A stretch of DNA of 64,000 nucleotides. Source: JALYOK01 sp963840785. GTDB lineage: Bacteria; Pseudomonadota; Gammaproteobacteria; Burkholderiales; JALYOK01. Below the pieces are notes generated by a model. The model was not told where the DNA came from, made no database searches, and saw only the letters and a program-made list of their open reading frames with translations. Position 1 is the stretch's first letter. Every line of letters starts with the position of its first letter. The position numbers and the translations under genes are program-made. Location: assembly GCA_963840785.1 (NCBI GenBank), contig CAWJAF010000004.1:310001-374000 (forward strand). Reading direction: 5' to 3'. Positions 1 through 8,953 of this stretch are shown piece by piece.

Positions 1-482
1 GCAATGAGTTTGAGCACCTGCAGTTCGCGGTCAGTGAATGCCCCTTCCGATGCGACCGCTCCCCGAACCTGTTTTGCCAGTAGCTCGGCTACTTTCTTCG
101 TGATGTAGCTTTCGCCCACGGCAATGGTGCGGATCGCAGGAACCAATAACTCTAACGCGCCGTCCTTAGACAAATAGCTGCTAGCGCCAAGGCGAATCGC
201 GCGTACCGCGTAGTGTTCTTCCGGCGCCGCGCTTACAATCAGCACGCTGACCTTCGGCCAATCACGTTTGATTGTTTCCAGCAAATCGAGTCCCGTTTTA
301 TCCGGTAAGTTGATATCGACGACCGCGACATCAATAGCGAGCGTACCGAGCAACAGCAGTGCCTCACCCGCACTCGTCGCCTCGCCCATCACCTGGATAT
401 CGACTTCTTCATCCAACAGTCGCTTGAGGCCTTCCCGTACTAGGCCGTGATCGTCGACAATTAGAATTCTGATTTGCTTCAT
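1..482 (-). CDS. LuxR/NarL-family response regulator, truncated by the window edge
   Basis: Reading the minus strand from the ATG at 482 gives an uninterrupted frame to base 1. The N-terminus is a receiver domain: acidic pair in LIVDDHG (residues 8-14), phospho-acceptor Asp56 in VVDINLP, and the conserved Lys in SYLSKDG. The frame ends inside the start of a LuxR-type helix-turn-helix (FTDRELQVLKLI), so the DNA-binding domain is cut off. It is divergent from the histidine kinase at 585, with about 100 bp between the starts, so the two are the likely cognate pair: the kinase phosphorylates Asp56 and the regulator binds DNA. Target genes are not evident. Confidence 0.9.
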   Translation of the reverse strand, partial: MKQIRILIVDDHGLVREGLKRLLDEEVDIQVMGEATSAGEALLLLGTLAIDVAVVDINLPDKTGLDLLETIKRDWPKVSVLIVSAAPEEHYAVRAIRLGASSYLSKDGALELLVPAIRTIAVGESYITKKVAELLAKQVRGAVASEGAFTDRELQVLKLI

Positions 483-584
483 CGCCGTTGTTTTCACGCT
501 ATAGAGTCATATGTTACATAATCGAAGCGGAAAAATGCGGAACTTCTGCAGGACTTAAACGGCGTTTATTTCCTAAAGGCATCT

Positions 585-2321
585 ATGAAGAATAGCGGAA
601 CATCTCGCGCATCGACAACTGAAATGTCGTCAATCCTAAAAACAATGCGATATCTGATATGGCCGTTTGCGGCTGATGCGGAACCATTTCACGAGCAACG
701 ATTGCGCGCCGCGCTGCGCTTGGCGCCGATTACAGAATCGACACTCAGCGTTGCGGCAATCGTATTCTGCGCATTGTTTTGGCAAAATCTATCGCATGCC
801 CTAATGTTGAGCTGGGCCGCCGCGGCCATCCTTACGAACATGGTCTGGTACGGGTTCGGGGTCTGGCGTGAACGTTCGAATACTTGGGAAGCCACCACAC
901 GTCTGGACGCGTACGTCGCCGTCTGGCATGCAGCCGTCAGATCGGCGCTCTGGACGATCATGATTGTGTATTTATTCGGACGCGCGGACGCCGATCATCG
1001 TTTGTTTTTAGCAAGTTTTTCCGCCGGTCTGATCGGCGCCGGCGCGTATTCGTTGGGCACGTTGCGCAAAGCCGTATTCGTCTGGGTATTGGTGATAACG
1101 GTTGGCGGTGCGTATGCACTGATCGCAACCGGCAACACCGTATTCCTGATCGTCTGTTTTTTCCTTTTCATTTACGCGGGCATCATGCTCGCAACCTCCT
1201 GGTATTTGTCGCGCACATTTATCGCGCGCCATCAAGCCGAGGCAGATGCTGATCAACAGCGACAGGTGGTCGAGTTGCTGTTACACGATTTTGAAGCCAG
1301 CGCGAGTGATTGGTTATGGGAAACCGATACCGATGGTCACCTGCGCTACGTCTCGCTGCGCATGAGTGAGGTGATTGGACGCCCAATTAATGAGCTGCTT
1401 AGCTCCAATTTAATGGACTTCATCTCGCAGGAGGCTCAATCTGGCGAGTTCGACAGCACCGCCTCGCTGGGTCAACGGCTTTCGTTAAATCTCCCGTTTC
1501 GCGACTGCATTATCTCCCTGAATTGCCATGATCGAGCTCGTTGGATCGCGTTGAGCGCAAAACCGCTTTTGAACGCCGACGGGATTCACGAAGGCTGGCG
1601 CGGCGTCGGTTCGGACATTACGGAACGCATTGTCGCCGAAGAAGAATTACGCAATTCCTACGCGCAAGTTCGCGCACTCGCGAGTGCGTTGGAATCGACT
1701 CGCGAGCAAGAGCGCGAACGTCTGGCGCGCGAGATACACGATGAGTTCGGACAAATATTGGCGGCGCTGCGAATCGATACCTCATGGATCCGACAAAAAG
1801 CGCAGGATCGAGTGCCGGAGATTGCCTCGCGCGCGAAAGCGATGGCTGAAATGATTGAGCATGCGCAGCAAGCTACCAAGCGAATGTCGAGCGGTCTACG
1901 CCCACGCGTGCTGGACGATCTGGGCTTGGTCAGCGCCATTCGCGCGCTGGTTAACGAATTTTCCGCACGGCATGATATAGCCTGTGATATCCAAATTAGC
2001 GATGACGGCAAAATGATTGTCGATCCCGTTGCGACGCCGCTCTATCGCATGACGCAAGAAGCGTTGACTAACGTTGCCAAACACGCTGGGGCATCCAAGG
2101 TACGCGTCGAATTAGTCACCGGTCACGACAGTGTGATCCTAATTGTCGCCGATAACGGCAAAGGAATTACCGAATCCGATCAGCGCAAGCCAGGATCATT
2201 CGGGCTGATCGGCATGCGCCAGCGGGCTTCGGCTGTGGGCGGCGAACTGAGCGTTTCAGATTCAGGCGGAGAAGGAACGACCATCGAAATACGCTTGCCA
2301 TTGATCGAACCGCCTGGCTAA
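585..2321 (+). CDS. Membrane PAS-domain sensor histidine kinase (HisKA_3/NarX type)
   Basis: 578 residues. About six hydrophobic segments lie between residues 50 and 207, forming a membrane input domain. A PAS domain follows (about 235-350, DWLWETDTDGHLRYVS then GVGSDITER). The phosphotransfer region is of the HisKA_3 type with His385 in EREIHDEFGQ-like context (AREIHDEFGQ). The C-terminal ATPase domain has the N box (NVAKHAGASKV), G1 box (VADNGKG) and G2 box (FGLIGMRQRASAVGG). This architecture pairs with LuxR-type regulators, and a divergent one starts at 482. The signal is unknown. The ATG at 585 is preceded by TAAAGG, a weak ribosome site. Confidence 0.9.
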   Translation: MKNSGTSRASTTEMSSILKTMRYLIWPFAADAEPFHEQRLRAALRLAPITESTLSVAAIVFCALFWQNLSHALMLSWAAAAILTNMVWYGFGVWRERSNTWEATTRLDAYVAVWHAAVRSALWTIMIVYLFGRADADHRLFLASFSAGLIGAGAYSLGTLRKAVFVWVLVITVGGAYALIATGNTVFLIVCFFLFIYAGIMLATSWYLSRTFIARHQAEADADQQRQVVELLLHDFEASASDWLWETDTDGHLRYVSLRMSEVIGRPINELLSSNLMDFISQEAQSGEFDSTASLGQRLSLNLPFRDCIISLNCHDRARWIALSAKPLLNADGIHEGWRGVGSDITERIVAEEELRNSYAQVRALASALESTREQERERLAREIHDEFGQILAALRIDTSWIRQKAQDRVPEIASRAKAMAEMIEHAQQATKRMSSGLRPRVLDDLGLVSAIRALVNEFSARHDIACDIQISDDGKMIVDPVATPLYRMTQEALTNVAKHAGASKVRVELVTGHDSVILIVADNGKGITESDQRKPGSFGLIGMRQRASAVGGELSVSDSGGEGTTIEIRLPLIEPPG

Positions 2322-2494
2322 TCAGGGCGTCAAGCGTCGATCCGTTTTCCGCGCTAATTTCGGCGTGATGACGAAGGTTCAGTTGGTCGATTAAATGGGT
2401 GGCAGGCCAGGACGCAATCTGGATGCGCTTCTACGAGCATGCCATGCCAAGAGCCATACGGGATGCGGCTATCAGCTCGGTGCAAAAACGAGAA

Positions 2495-3514
2495 TTACTT
2501 AAAGCGCTCGCGCGCCAGCGCCGCTCCTTGCACTAAGGCCTGCATTTTTCTTTCCGCGATACTGCGTTCCATCGGAGCCATGCCACAGTTGGTGCATGGA
2601 AATAGATGCTGCTTCGGCACATACTTCAGCGCTTCACCGATGGTCGTTGCGACCTGCTCGGGTGTTTCCACTTCATCGGACGCGACATCGATCACACCAA
2701 CAAGAACATCCTTGCCTTTCAATAATCCCATCAAATGCGGCGGCACCTTCGAATGAAAACATTCGAGCGATACTTGCTTCACGCTGCTCTTTGCAATGAC
2801 CGGAAAAATAGCTTCGTACTGACGCCATTCTTCGCCCAAAGTATTTTTCCAATCGATGTTTGCCTTGATGCCGTATCCGTAACAAATGTGTACGACGGTC
2901 GTGCATTTTAGGCCCGCGATTGCGCGCTCCAACGCTTCAATGCCCCAGGTGTTCACTTCGTCAAGAAATACGTTGAATGCCGGTTCATCGATCTGAATCA
3001 CGTCGACACCATCGGACTCTAATCCGCGTGCCTCTTGATTAAGAAGTTCGGCAATGGCCATGCCCATTTTCACTTTATCGCCGTAATAGCGATCAGCAAT
3101 CGTGTCGACGATCGTCATCGCACCGGGCATGGTAATTTTCAATTTTTTCTTCGTATGTGCGCGCGCGAATTGTGCTTCCTTTTGGTGAACGCGGCCCTTT
3201 AACTTCAGCGGCCCGATGACGGTCGGCACCATCGCGTCGTAGCGATTATTGCGAATGCCCATTTTCACTTTATTCTCGAAATCGATGCCTTCGACCATCT
3301 CGAGAAACCCATGCACAAAATGTTGGCGCGATTGTTCGCCGTCCGTAACGATGTCCAGGCCTGCGTCCTCCTGCGCCTTAAGCCACAGCAACGTCGCGTC
3401 ACGCTTGGCCGCATCGAGTTCGGGCCCATTCAATTGCCATGACGGCCAAAGGCGATTCGTTTCGGCGAGCCAAAAGGGTTTCGGCAAGCTGCCGACGATC
3501 GTTGCTTCAAACAT
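2495..3514 (-). CDS. MetE C-terminal-domain-like methyltransferase (cobalamin-independent methionine synthase family)
   Basis: 339 residues, matching only the catalytic barrel of MetE, without the duplicated N-terminal half of the full 750-residue enzyme (COG0620 type). The zinc ligands of the family are visible: His and Cys in VVHICYG, Glu in VSLECFH, Cys in LFPCTNCGM. The N-terminus has the EATIVGSLPKP start typical of these short versions. It probably transfers a methyl group to a thiol such as homocysteine; the methyl donor for the short family is uncertain. It begins 9 bp after the cpoB stop on the same strand, so it appears to be the last gene of the tol-pal transcript, an unusual neighbour. 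Confidence 0.82.
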   Translation of the reverse strand: MFEATIVGSLPKPFWLAETNRLWPSWQLNGPELDAAKRDATLLWLKAQEDAGLDIVTDGEQSRQHFVHGFLEMVEGIDFENKVKMGIRNNRYDAMVPTVIGPLKLKGRVHQKEAQFARAHTKKKLKITMPGAMTIVDTIADRYYGDKVKMGMAIAELLNQEARGLESDGVDVIQIDEPAFNVFLDEVNTWGIEALERAIAGLKCTTVVHICYGYGIKANIDWKNTLGEEWRQYEAIFPVIAKSSVKQVSLECFHSKVPPHLMGLLKGKDVLVGVIDVASDEVETPEQVATTIGEALKYVPKQHLFPCTNCGMAPMERSIAERKMQALVQGAALARERFK

Positions 3515-3523
3515 GGGAAATCC

Positions 3524-4519
3524 TTAGGGGCGTTTGGCCAGGCGGCTTCGTGCTTTTGTCGCGGCTTCGGAATTTGGATATTTCGAGACAATATCTTCCA
3601 AGGTGATGCGCGCGGCGCTCTGGTCGTTTAGATCGCTTTGAATCGTTGCGATGTTCAACATCGAGTCAGGTACCTTCGGCGAATCGGGATAACGCTTCAG
3701 CAATTGCTGATGGGCGCCGAGTGCGGCCCTGAGATCCTTCAGGTTATAAAAACTGATGCCGATCCAATACTGCGCGTTCGACGCCAGAATGCTGCTTGGA
3801 TATTGCTCGATGAACCCACGAAACGCATTGACTGCGCCTTGATAATTTCCCGAACGAAAAATTTTGTGCGCATCTTCGTAAGATCGAATATCACCGCCAC
3901 CTTCAGCCGCCGGTGCAGCGGGTTTGGGTGGCATTGCTGCCGAAGTCGGCGGCTTAGGCGCGGGCTTCGGCGTTAGCACAGCAGTCGGCGGTGGGCTCGC
4001 CGGTACCGGCGCCGACGGAGCCGGTGGCGCAATCGTGACAGCAGGCTTTGTCTCTTCTTTCACCACCGGTGGGCTGGTTTCGGCTACAGGCGCGTCGGTT
4101 TTGGTCTCGGCGGTTGGTGCGCTCAGTTGCGTCGGCGGCGGGGCGTCGCTGGACGACGGCGTTGAACCGGGCTTTTCGATTTGTCGCAAGCGGCTATCTA
4201 AATCAAGATAGAGCTCACGCTGGCGTTTTTGCGTGGTCTCGATTTGATTGTTTTGCAATTCGATTTGCCCACGCAGTTTGCCCATCTCATCTTTAAGTTG
4301 TTCGATCTGGTTCACCATTTCGACCAACCCAAGATTCTTGATGCCCACCTCAAGCGAATTCATACGTTTGTCGAGATTGCGGAACTGCTTCTCCATTTCC
4401 GACTTGGTATCGGCAATTTCTTGCCGCGCCTTGTTATCGACGTCCTCACCAAAAAGTGCTGCGAAACTTCCCTGCTGCGAGGCGAGCAGTGCAACACCCA
4501 GTAGCCACGCGTGCTTCAT
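3524..4519 (-). CDS. cpoB: Tol-Pal system periplasmic protein CpoB (YbgF)
   Basis: 331 residues. A signal peptide (residues 1-20, cleavage near SFA-ALF) is followed by a coiled coil (about 28-115) matching the CpoB trimerisation domain. Next comes a long Pro/Ala-rich linker (about 116-205) and a C-terminal TPR-like region with the family-typical SYEDAHKIFRSGNYQGAV and YPSSILASNAQYWIG segments. CpoB coordinates outer-membrane constriction with peptidoglycan synthesis at division. The gene starts 3 bp after pal. The linker is longer and richer in proline than in enteric CpoB. Confidence 0.92.
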   Translation of the reverse strand: MKHAWLLGVALLASQQGSFAALFGEDVDNKARQEIADTKSEMEKQFRNLDKRMNSLEVGIKNLGLVEMVNQIEQLKDEMGKLRGQIELQNNQIETTQKRQRELYLDLDSRLRQIEKPGSTPSSSDAPPPTQLSAPTAETKTDAPVAETSPPVVKEETKPAVTIAPPAPSAPVPASPPPTAVLTPKPAPKPPTSAAMPPKPAAPAAEGGGDIRSYEDAHKIFRSGNYQGAVNAFRGFIEQYPSSILASNAQYWIGISFYNLKDLRAALGAHQQLLKRYPDSPKVPDSMLNIATIQSDLNDQSAARITLEDIVSKYPNSEAATKARSRLAKRP

Positions 4520-4522
4520 CGA

Positions 4523-5179
4523 TTACTCACCTTGGTAGAGGATATCGGCGCGGCGATTTTGCACGTACGCGGAATCATCATGACCGGCATTCTTCGGCTT
4601 TTCTTCGCCGTAACTCACGCCTTCAATCTGATTATCTTTCACACCCAACACCGTCATAATGCGGCGCACCGCATCAGCACGTTTTTGGCCCAGCGCGAGG
4701 TTATATTCACGGCTACCGCGCTCGTCGGTATGCCCTTGCAAATAAATTTTCGAGCTGGGATTCTCCACTAAAAATTTTGCATGGGCTTGAAGCACTGGCT
4801 TGTATTCATCTTTTACGCTGAAGCTATCGTAGTCGAAATAGATACTCCGCTGCGCTAGATTTCCGGTGGCATTGGCGCCCGGCGTTGCTGCGCCACCGGC
4901 ACCGCCGGTACCCGCCGAACCATTGCCGTCGACACCCGCGCCGCCCGCGCCTGCAGTGCTGCCGCGAATACCGTCGGCACCCGCAGCATCGCCATCGGTG
5001 CCGGATCCGCCACCCTGACCAGCGCCGCCGTCCTTACCGGCGCCACCGCCCGAGGCATCACCACCAATGCTCTTTTCTTCTACCTGAGCTTTCTTGCCAT
5101 CACTAATGGGCGCTGGCTTGCGCGTGGCGCAACCGACAACTGTTAAAGCGATCAAAAGCATCAATAGAATTTTCTTCAT
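4523..5179 (-). CDS. pal: Peptidoglycan-associated lipoprotein Pal with a long glycine-rich linker
   Basis: 218 residues. The lipoprotein signal has a lipobox ending at Cys17 (LTVVGC). The C-terminal OmpA-like domain (about 110-218) carries SIYFDYDSF, GHTDERGSREYN and ALGQKRADAV, the peptidoglycan-binding signature. Pal anchors the outer membrane to peptidoglycan and binds TolB. The odd feature is residues about 38-106, a low-complexity tract of Gly, Ala, Asp and Ser between lipid anchor and globular domain; the corresponding spacer in familiar Pal proteins is much shorter. Gene order tolB-pal-cpoB is canonical. Confidence 0.95.
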   Translation of the reverse strand: MKKILLMLLIALTVVGCATRKPAPISDGKKAQVEEKSIGGDASGGGAGKDGGAGQGGGSGTDGDAAGADGIRGSTAGAGGAGVDGNGSAGTGGAGGAATPGANATGNLAQRSIYFDYDSFSVKDEYKPVLQAHAKFLVENPSSKIYLQGHTDERGSREYNLALGQKRADAVRRIMTVLGVKDNQIEGVSYGEEKPKNAGHDDSAYVQNRRADILYQGE

Positions 5180-5216
5180 TACGTTTCCTTAAGCAAATTT
5201 AAAGAGGATTGCTACG

Positions 5217-6494
5217 TTACTTCAACATCGGGCCCCACGCCGGCTCGCGAATATCACCCGCCTGAGTCGTGAGGCGCTGCTTGATACGTCCATCGTTTGA
5301 AACCGTCGCCAACATGCCTTTACCTTTGACATTCGTGGCGTATAAAATCGTGCGCCCGTTCGGCGCGAAGCTCGGCGACTCGTCTAACCCGGTGTCCGTT
5401 AACACTTGAATCTGCGACGTCTCGAGTTCTTGCATCACCACGCGATATTGGCCGCCGTTACGCTGAATATAAATCAAATTCTTGCCATCAGGACTATAGC
5501 GCGGTGAAACATTATAGGTACCGCTAAAGGTCATTCGCTGCACCTCGCCACCTGCTGCGGACGCGCGATATACCTGTGGACTGCCGCCGCGATCAGACGT
5601 GAAGGCAATGTATTTGCCATCCGGCGAATAAGCCGGTTCCGTGTCGATTCCCCCGCTACTGGCAATGCGTGTCGGCGTACCGCTACCGTCGGCATTCATC
5701 AAATAGAGTTGCGAACCACCATCCTTCGTCAGCGTAACGGCAAGTTTGGTTCCGTCCGGCGACCACGCCGGCGCGCTGTTGTTTCCCTTGAATGCAGCGA
5801 CAACGCTGCGCGCGCCTGTCGACAAAGATTGCACCATCACAATGGGTTTTTTCTGCTCAAAAGAAACGTAGGCGATCTTCGTTCCGTCCGGCGACCAGCT
5901 CGGGGAAATCACCGGCTCGGTGGAAGCCAATACAGTTTGTTCGTTATAACCATCGGCATCCGCGACTTTCAGCAGATAACTCGTCGCTTGCTTCACAACA
6001 TAGGTAATTTTGGTGTTGAATGCACCCGGCTCGCCGAGCAGTTTTTCGTAAATCGCATCGGCGATCTTGTGCGCAGTCGGCCGCAATTGCGCCGGTACGA
6101 TGGTGTAATCAAGAGAGGTCAACTGAGCCTGCTTCGTAACGTCAAGTAGATGAAACCGCACTTGTAACTTGCCCGCTGCACCCGGCTCAAGCGTACCGAT
6201 CACCATCGCATCGGCACCACGACCACGCCAATCGGCAAAGGCCACGTCCTGGGGTTGTTTTAAATTGGGCTGCAGCCCGGCGGGATCGACCAGTTTAAAT
6301 AGACCCGTACGCGCTAAATCCGCGCCGATGATCTTGCTCAAATTTTGTTGGGTCGGCGTTTGGCCGGCGAAAGGCAGTATGGCAATGGGGATTTGCTTGG
6401 CACCTTGGACGCTAATTTCAATCGTCAATTCAGCGCGCGCGGCGAGGCCAAAAAAAAGCCCCCACAAGATAACAACGTATTTGAGTTGTTTCAT
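5217..6494 (-). CDS. tolB: Tol-Pal system translocation protein TolB
   Basis: The start at 6494 is preferred over the upstream in-frame start at 6653, because it gives a clean signal peptide (MKQLKYVVILWGLFFGLAARA) and a 425-residue protein, the usual TolB length. The N-terminal alpha/beta domain (IPIAILPFAG, DLARTGLF) is followed by a six-bladed beta-propeller with repeated WSPDGTKIAYVS/YSPDGKYIAFTS motifs. TolB is periplasmic, binds Pal and is displaced by TolA. The stop is 37 bp before pal. Upstream lies the cupin gene instead of tolA directly. Confidence 0.96.
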   Translation of the reverse strand: MKQLKYVVILWGLFFGLAARAELTIEISVQGAKQIPIAILPFAGQTPTQQNLSKIIGADLARTGLFKLVDPAGLQPNLKQPQDVAFADWRGRGADAMVIGTLEPGAAGKLQVRFHLLDVTKQAQLTSLDYTIVPAQLRPTAHKIADAIYEKLLGEPGAFNTKITYVVKQATSYLLKVADADGYNEQTVLASTEPVISPSWSPDGTKIAYVSFEQKKPIVMVQSLSTGARSVVAAFKGNNSAPAWSPDGTKLAVTLTKDGGSQLYLMNADGSGTPTRIASSGGIDTEPAYSPDGKYIAFTSDRGGSPQVYRASAAGGEVQRMTFSGTYNVSPRYSPDGKNLIYIQRNGGQYRVVMQELETSQIQVLTDTGLDESPSFAPNGRTILYATNVKGKGMLATVSNDGRIKQRLTTQAGDIREPAWGPMLK

Positions 6495-6645
6495 ATTCGA
6501 TGTCGCGGTTGGCGTGAACGATATTGTAACCCCGGGAGCGAAAATCTCAAGAAAAACTTTTGCTATCCGATAGTTATGTTTGAAATACTGATGTAACTTG
6601 GCTGGATTTGCAACAGTGAAAATTAGGGAGGCCACGCCGTCCGAA

Positions 6646-7116
6646 TTACGCAAACTGCGCCTGCTCGTGACGCGCGAACACTTCGCCCCAACGCGTGTCC
6701 CAATCCTGCCCTAAAAAGTCCTCCATTTTTCCGTCTGGTTTGAAAAATCGATTGGGGATTTGGAACATGCCCAACAAGACCGCGCCCTGCGCTCCGCCCC
6801 AGGCTTCGTGACGGCTTCCCGCGGGACGCCATACATATTCACCGGCCGCGCAAGTGCCTTCGCCACACACCAACTCACCTTCCAAAACATAAGATTGTTC
6901 AATCAACACGTGTTCGTGGTCGGGAATTTTTGCCCCCGGCTGCAGACGCATCATCATCGTGAGTAGGCCTGAGCTCGGATCGATTAACAAAGTCTTAGTC
7001 TCGATGCCAGGATAAATCGCGCTTTTCTCCCAAGCCATCTCCCGCGCGTTAACAAATCTAGATGCCATGGATGGTAATGCGGCGTGGGAAGCTTCTTTGG
7101 GCGTGACGGCTGGCAT
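6646..7116 (-). CDS. Cupin-fold metal-binding protein (ChrR/dihydroxyacetophenone dioxygenase-like) inside the tol cluster
   Basis: 156 residues with one cupin barrel. Motif 1 contains the metal ligands in PDHEHVLIEQSYVLEGEL (two His and a Glu) and motif 2 contributes His in AGSRHEAW. The arrangement resembles ChrR-type anti-sigma cupins and the small dioxygenase group, but no zinc-binding anti-sigma N-terminal domain is present, so an enzyme or small-molecule-binding role is more likely. Function is unassigned. It sits on the same strand between tolA and tolB, with about 150-160 bp on each side, which breaks the usual tolA-tolB adjacency. Confidence 0.8.
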   Translation of the reverse strand: MPAVTPKEASHAALPSMASRFVNAREMAWEKSAIYPGIETKTLLIDPSSGLLTMMMRLQPGAKIPDHEHVLIEQSYVLEGELVCGEGTCAAGEYVWRPAGSRHEAWGGAQGAVLLGMFQIPNRFFKPDGKMEDFLGQDWDTRWGEVFARHEQAQFA

Positions 7117-7276
7117 GACAAAACTCCTGAAAAATAAAACAGCGTTATGGCGAATATGGATCGCGGAGTTGCACGTTGCAACACAGGACGATATCGGCTA
7201 CAACCCAATACCAGCGCTGGCGCCAGCGAGATATGCCTACAAAACAAGCATCCATGCGCCTTCCAGCCATGCCGCC

Positions 7277-8953
7277 TTAACGATGCGTATAAGTAAACGG
7301 CAAGCGCAATTCGCGAAACTCACGGAACAATTCCGGATTATTCGGCGGCACCGGCAGCGGTGCCGATTTGTAAATGCTGCGCTCGACCGCTTCGTCGTAA
7401 GCTGGGTTGCCGCTAGATTTCACTAACGTCGCGCTTAACACTTCACCCGTCGGCAACAACACGATCTTAAACTCGGCGCGTGGATTGCCGGTCATACCTT
7501 CCGGTGCAAAGGTGTTCTGCTCGATCTTGGCTTTGATCTTGCCGATGTATTCGTCCTTCAATTTTTTCGCCGCTTCCGCCTGCTGACGCACACGCTCAGC
7601 GGCCTCTTTACCGGCTTTTTCCTTGGCTGCGCGTTCTTCGTCTTGCTTACGCTTCTCTTCGGCAAGGCGTTTTTCTTCCTCTTGTTTTTTGCGTTCCTCG
7701 TCCTTCCGTTTTTCCTCGGCGACGCGTTTTTCCTCTTCCTGCTTTTTCTTTTCTTCCTCTTTGTGCTTTTCTTCCGCAAGCTTTTTCTCTTGCTCTTTCT
7801 TTTCCTCCTCCTTGCGTTTTTCTTCAGCTAACTGCTTTTCTTCCTCACGTTTCCTCTCTTTTTCTTTGTCTTTATCTTCATCGTCGCGTTTTTGCTTCTC
7901 AGCGGTTTCCGCTTTTTCTTTGTCCTCTTGAGCTTGTTTTTTCTCCTGCTCTTTCTCCCGTTTACGCTCGTCCTCTGCCTTTTTCTTGTCGCTTTCCGCT
8001 TTATTCTTTTCCTCGAGGAGATGCTTTTTCTCTTCTTCCGATTTCTTGCGTTCGTCTTCCGCTTTTTGCTTATCTTCCACCAGACGTTTCTTCTCTTCGT
8101 CGGTTTTCTTGCGTTCCTCCAACGCGCGTTTTTTCTCCTCGTCACGCTCGCGTTTGCGTTCTTCTTCGGCCTTGCGCTTTTCTTCCTTCTTCTCTTCTTC
8201 GACTTTTTTGCGATCTTCCTGCAAGCGGCGCTTTTCCTCGTCCGCCTTTTCTTTTTCTTCGACGAGACGTTTCTTTTCCTCCTCGATTTTTTGTTTCTCT
8301 TCGATCGCGCGGCGTTTTTCTTCCTCCATGCGCTCTTTCTCCTCCTCGGCCTTACGCTTTTCTTCCTCTGCTTTGCGCTTTTCGTCCTCAACGCGACGCT
8401 TTTCTTCTTCCACCTTGCGCTTCTGTTCTAGGGCAAGTTCAGCTTGCTCCAATAACTTCTGTTTCTCGGCATCGTGCTCCTTGCGCGCCAATTCTTGCTC
8501 AAGCTCAAGCTTCTTTTTCTCTTGGTCAAAATGTTGACGAAGCTGCGCGTCCTCGAGCTTACGCTGCTTCTCGTAATCGGCGGCGGCTTCCTGGTGTTTG
8601 CGCTTTTCGTTTACCAACTCTTCCCTGAGTTTTTTGGTCTCGGATTCGGTACGCGGCTTTTCCGGCTTGGGCGGGACTACTTTGACCTTGGGGTCGGCCT
8701 TGGTTTTTATGTCTGTGGCAGACGATTTGGCATTGGAAGGGGGCGGTTTGACAGTTTCTTGCGGCGGTGGAATCGCATGATCTGCCGCGGTCGCCTGGGT
8801 GATCGGTATGTCTTCCCAAAGATCGACTTCGATCGGCTCCGGCTGTTTGGTTTGCCAACTGACACCAAACAACAACAGGCCAAAGAATAAAACGTGGACG
8901 ACCGTGGCTAACAGCAGCGCGCGTAGACGGCCTCTCTCACGCGGATCTTGCAT
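7277..8953 (-). CDS. tolA: Cell envelope integrity protein TolA with an expanded charged helical domain
   Basis: 558 residues, clearly longer than the 421 of E. coli TolA. Domain I is a single N-terminal transmembrane helix (about 10-30). Domain II (about 100-465) is an almost uninterrupted Lys/Glu/Arg helix of EEKRKAEEEKRK-type repeats. Domain III (about 470-558, YIGKIKAKIEQNTF through PEGMTGNP and YDEAVERSIYKSAPLP) is the TolA/TonB C-terminal fold that contacts TolB and Pal. TolA transmits TolQR energy to the outer membrane. Its repetitive codons (GAA, GAG, AAA, AAG) make roughly 900 bp of purine-only-like coding strand and spawn long spurious frames on the other strand. Confidence 0.95.
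   Translation of the reverse strand: MQDPRERGRLRALLLATVVHVLFFGLLLFGVSWQTKQPEPIEVDLWEDIPITQATAADHAIPPPQETVKPPPSNAKSSATDIKTKADPKVKVVPPKPEKPRTESETKKLREELVNEKRKHQEAAADYEKQRKLEDAQLRQHFDQEKKKLELEQELARKEHDAEKQKLLEQAELALEQKRKVEEEKRRVEDEKRKAEEEKRKAEEEKERMEEEKRRAIEEKQKIEEEKKRLVEEKEKADEEKRRLQEDRKKVEEEKKEEKRKAEEERKRERDEEKKRALEERKKTDEEKKRLVEDKQKAEDERKKSEEEKKHLLEEKNKAESDKKKAEDERKREKEQEKKQAQEDKEKAETAEKQKRDDEDKDKEKERKREEEKQLAEEKRKEEEKKEQEKKLAEEKHKEEEKKKQEEEKRVAEEKRKDEERKKQEEEKRLAEEKRKQDEERAAKEKAGKEAAERVRQQAEAAKKLKDEYIGKIKAKIEQNTFAPEGMTGNPRAEFKIVLLPTGEVLSATLVKSSGNPAYDEAVERSIYKSAPLPVPPNNPELFREFRELRLPFTYTHR

Noticed and set aside
4855..5106. Arg/His- and Ala-rich frames in both directions
   Set aside because: Shadows of the glycine-rich linker of Pal.
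7623..8537. Long plus-strand frames rich in Phe, Leu and Ser
   Set aside because: They are the antisense of the Lys/Glu repeats of TolA domain II and have no ribosome site or family pattern.
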